64,000 nt of DNA from Pseudoroseicyclus aestuarii. GTDB taxonomy: Bacteria > Pseudomonadota > Alphaproteobacteria > Rhodobacterales > Rhodobacteraceae. Under the pieces are notes generated by a model. It had not been told where the DNA came from. It ran no database searches and saw only the letters and a program-made list of their open reading frames with translations. Each line of letters begins with the position of its first letter. Within the stretch, counting starts at the first letter, position 1. Of the stretch, positions 63,938 to 64,000 are shown one piece after another. The translations under genes and the position numbers were made by a program. The stretch spans positions 476,389 through 540,388 of the forward strand of contig NZ_QJTE01000003.1 of NCBI RefSeq assembly GCF_003217255.1, given 5' to 3'.

Positions 63938-64000
63938 TGTAGAGTTTGCTTCATCCCGAAGGAGCAGACGACATGAGGAAAAGCCGCTTCACCGAGGCGC
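63938..64000 (+). mobile_element. Left end of an IS3-family insertion sequence (cut by window)
   Basis: A TG-initiated end TGTAGAGTTTGC is followed 35 nt later by a transposase OrfA start. IS3 elements begin with TG and have this close spacing. The right end and the target duplication are outside the window. Confidence 0.6.
63973..64000 (+). CDS. IS3-family transposase OrfA, first 9 residues
   Basis: MRKSRFTEA after GGAGCAGACGAC. This opening is characteristic of the helix-turn-helix OrfA of IS3-family elements (IS407/IS51-like groups). Partial because of the window end. Confidence 0.65.

Larger units (their letters stand above)
62325..64000. mobile_element. tRNA-proximal part of a probable genomic island or prophage
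   Basis: All genes from here on are short, minus-strand and not core Rhodobacterales genes; they are joined by phage-like spacing with strong GGAGA ribosome sites, and an insertion sequence begins at the window end. No integrase is visible within the window and the distal attachment repeat, if any, lies beyond it. Confidence 0.5.

Overview
The window is a GC-rich bacterial chromosome segment. Gene content points to an alphaproteobacterium of the order Rhodobacterales (Rhodobacteraceae sensu lato). The evidence is the irr gene divergent to fabA-fabB-fabI, a soxBDAG sarcosine oxidase cluster, DUF1467/DUF5333/DUF5337 proteins typical of that group, a complex I operon broken up by accessory reading frames, and a NuoE with a long C-terminal extension. 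The genus cannot be named from this sequence alone.

Layout. 1-491: start of carB (minus). 668-2490: pabB-pabC (aminodeoxychorismate synthesis). 2544-5818: aspS coupled to a BglII/BstYI-family endonuclease gene, facing an MT-A70 adenine methyltransferase (a probable restriction-modification pair). 5897-9156: DUF1467, an orphan receiver protein, and ccmI-ruvX-DUF1289. 9349-15052: soxB, an unrelated acidic repeat membrane protein, then soxD-soxA-soxG. 15124-19489: ada facing yihY, a hydroxyacid dehydrogenase, csaA-like and proC. 19569-22752: irr / fabA-fabB-fabI. 22870-25362: FKBP, threonine dehydratase, GNAT. 25365-34084: truA-tamA-tamB on the minus strand.

34182-55429 is one long plus-strand block: a good sigma70-like promoter, nuoA to nuoN with six extra small genes, then birA, coaX and ribonuclease J, mostly joined by short overlaps and closed by a hairpin. 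Four of the six extra proteins are predicted to be exported and carry a conserved-looking cysteine pair. Two adjacent ones look like distant paralogues. 55487-62131 holds an exported protein of unknown role, a DEAD-box helicase, an OsmC-family protein, a small lipoprotein, prfC and a MetR-like regulator.

The last 1.7 kb, after a tRNA-Thr(GGT) gene, is different: short unrecognised minus-strand genes, a half-length NrdH-like glutaredoxin, and the start of an IS3-type insertion sequence at the window end. This looks like the tRNA-proximal edge of an island or prophage.

A 30-bp sequence occurs identically three times (5101, 24581, 41061), with a diverged fourth copy near 61149. Each starts 10-30 nt after the stop codon of a gene on the same strand and lies next to GC-rich dyads. 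No CRISPR array, rRNA gene or replication origin was seen. Functional statements rest on reading translated sequences and family knowledge; no database search was run.
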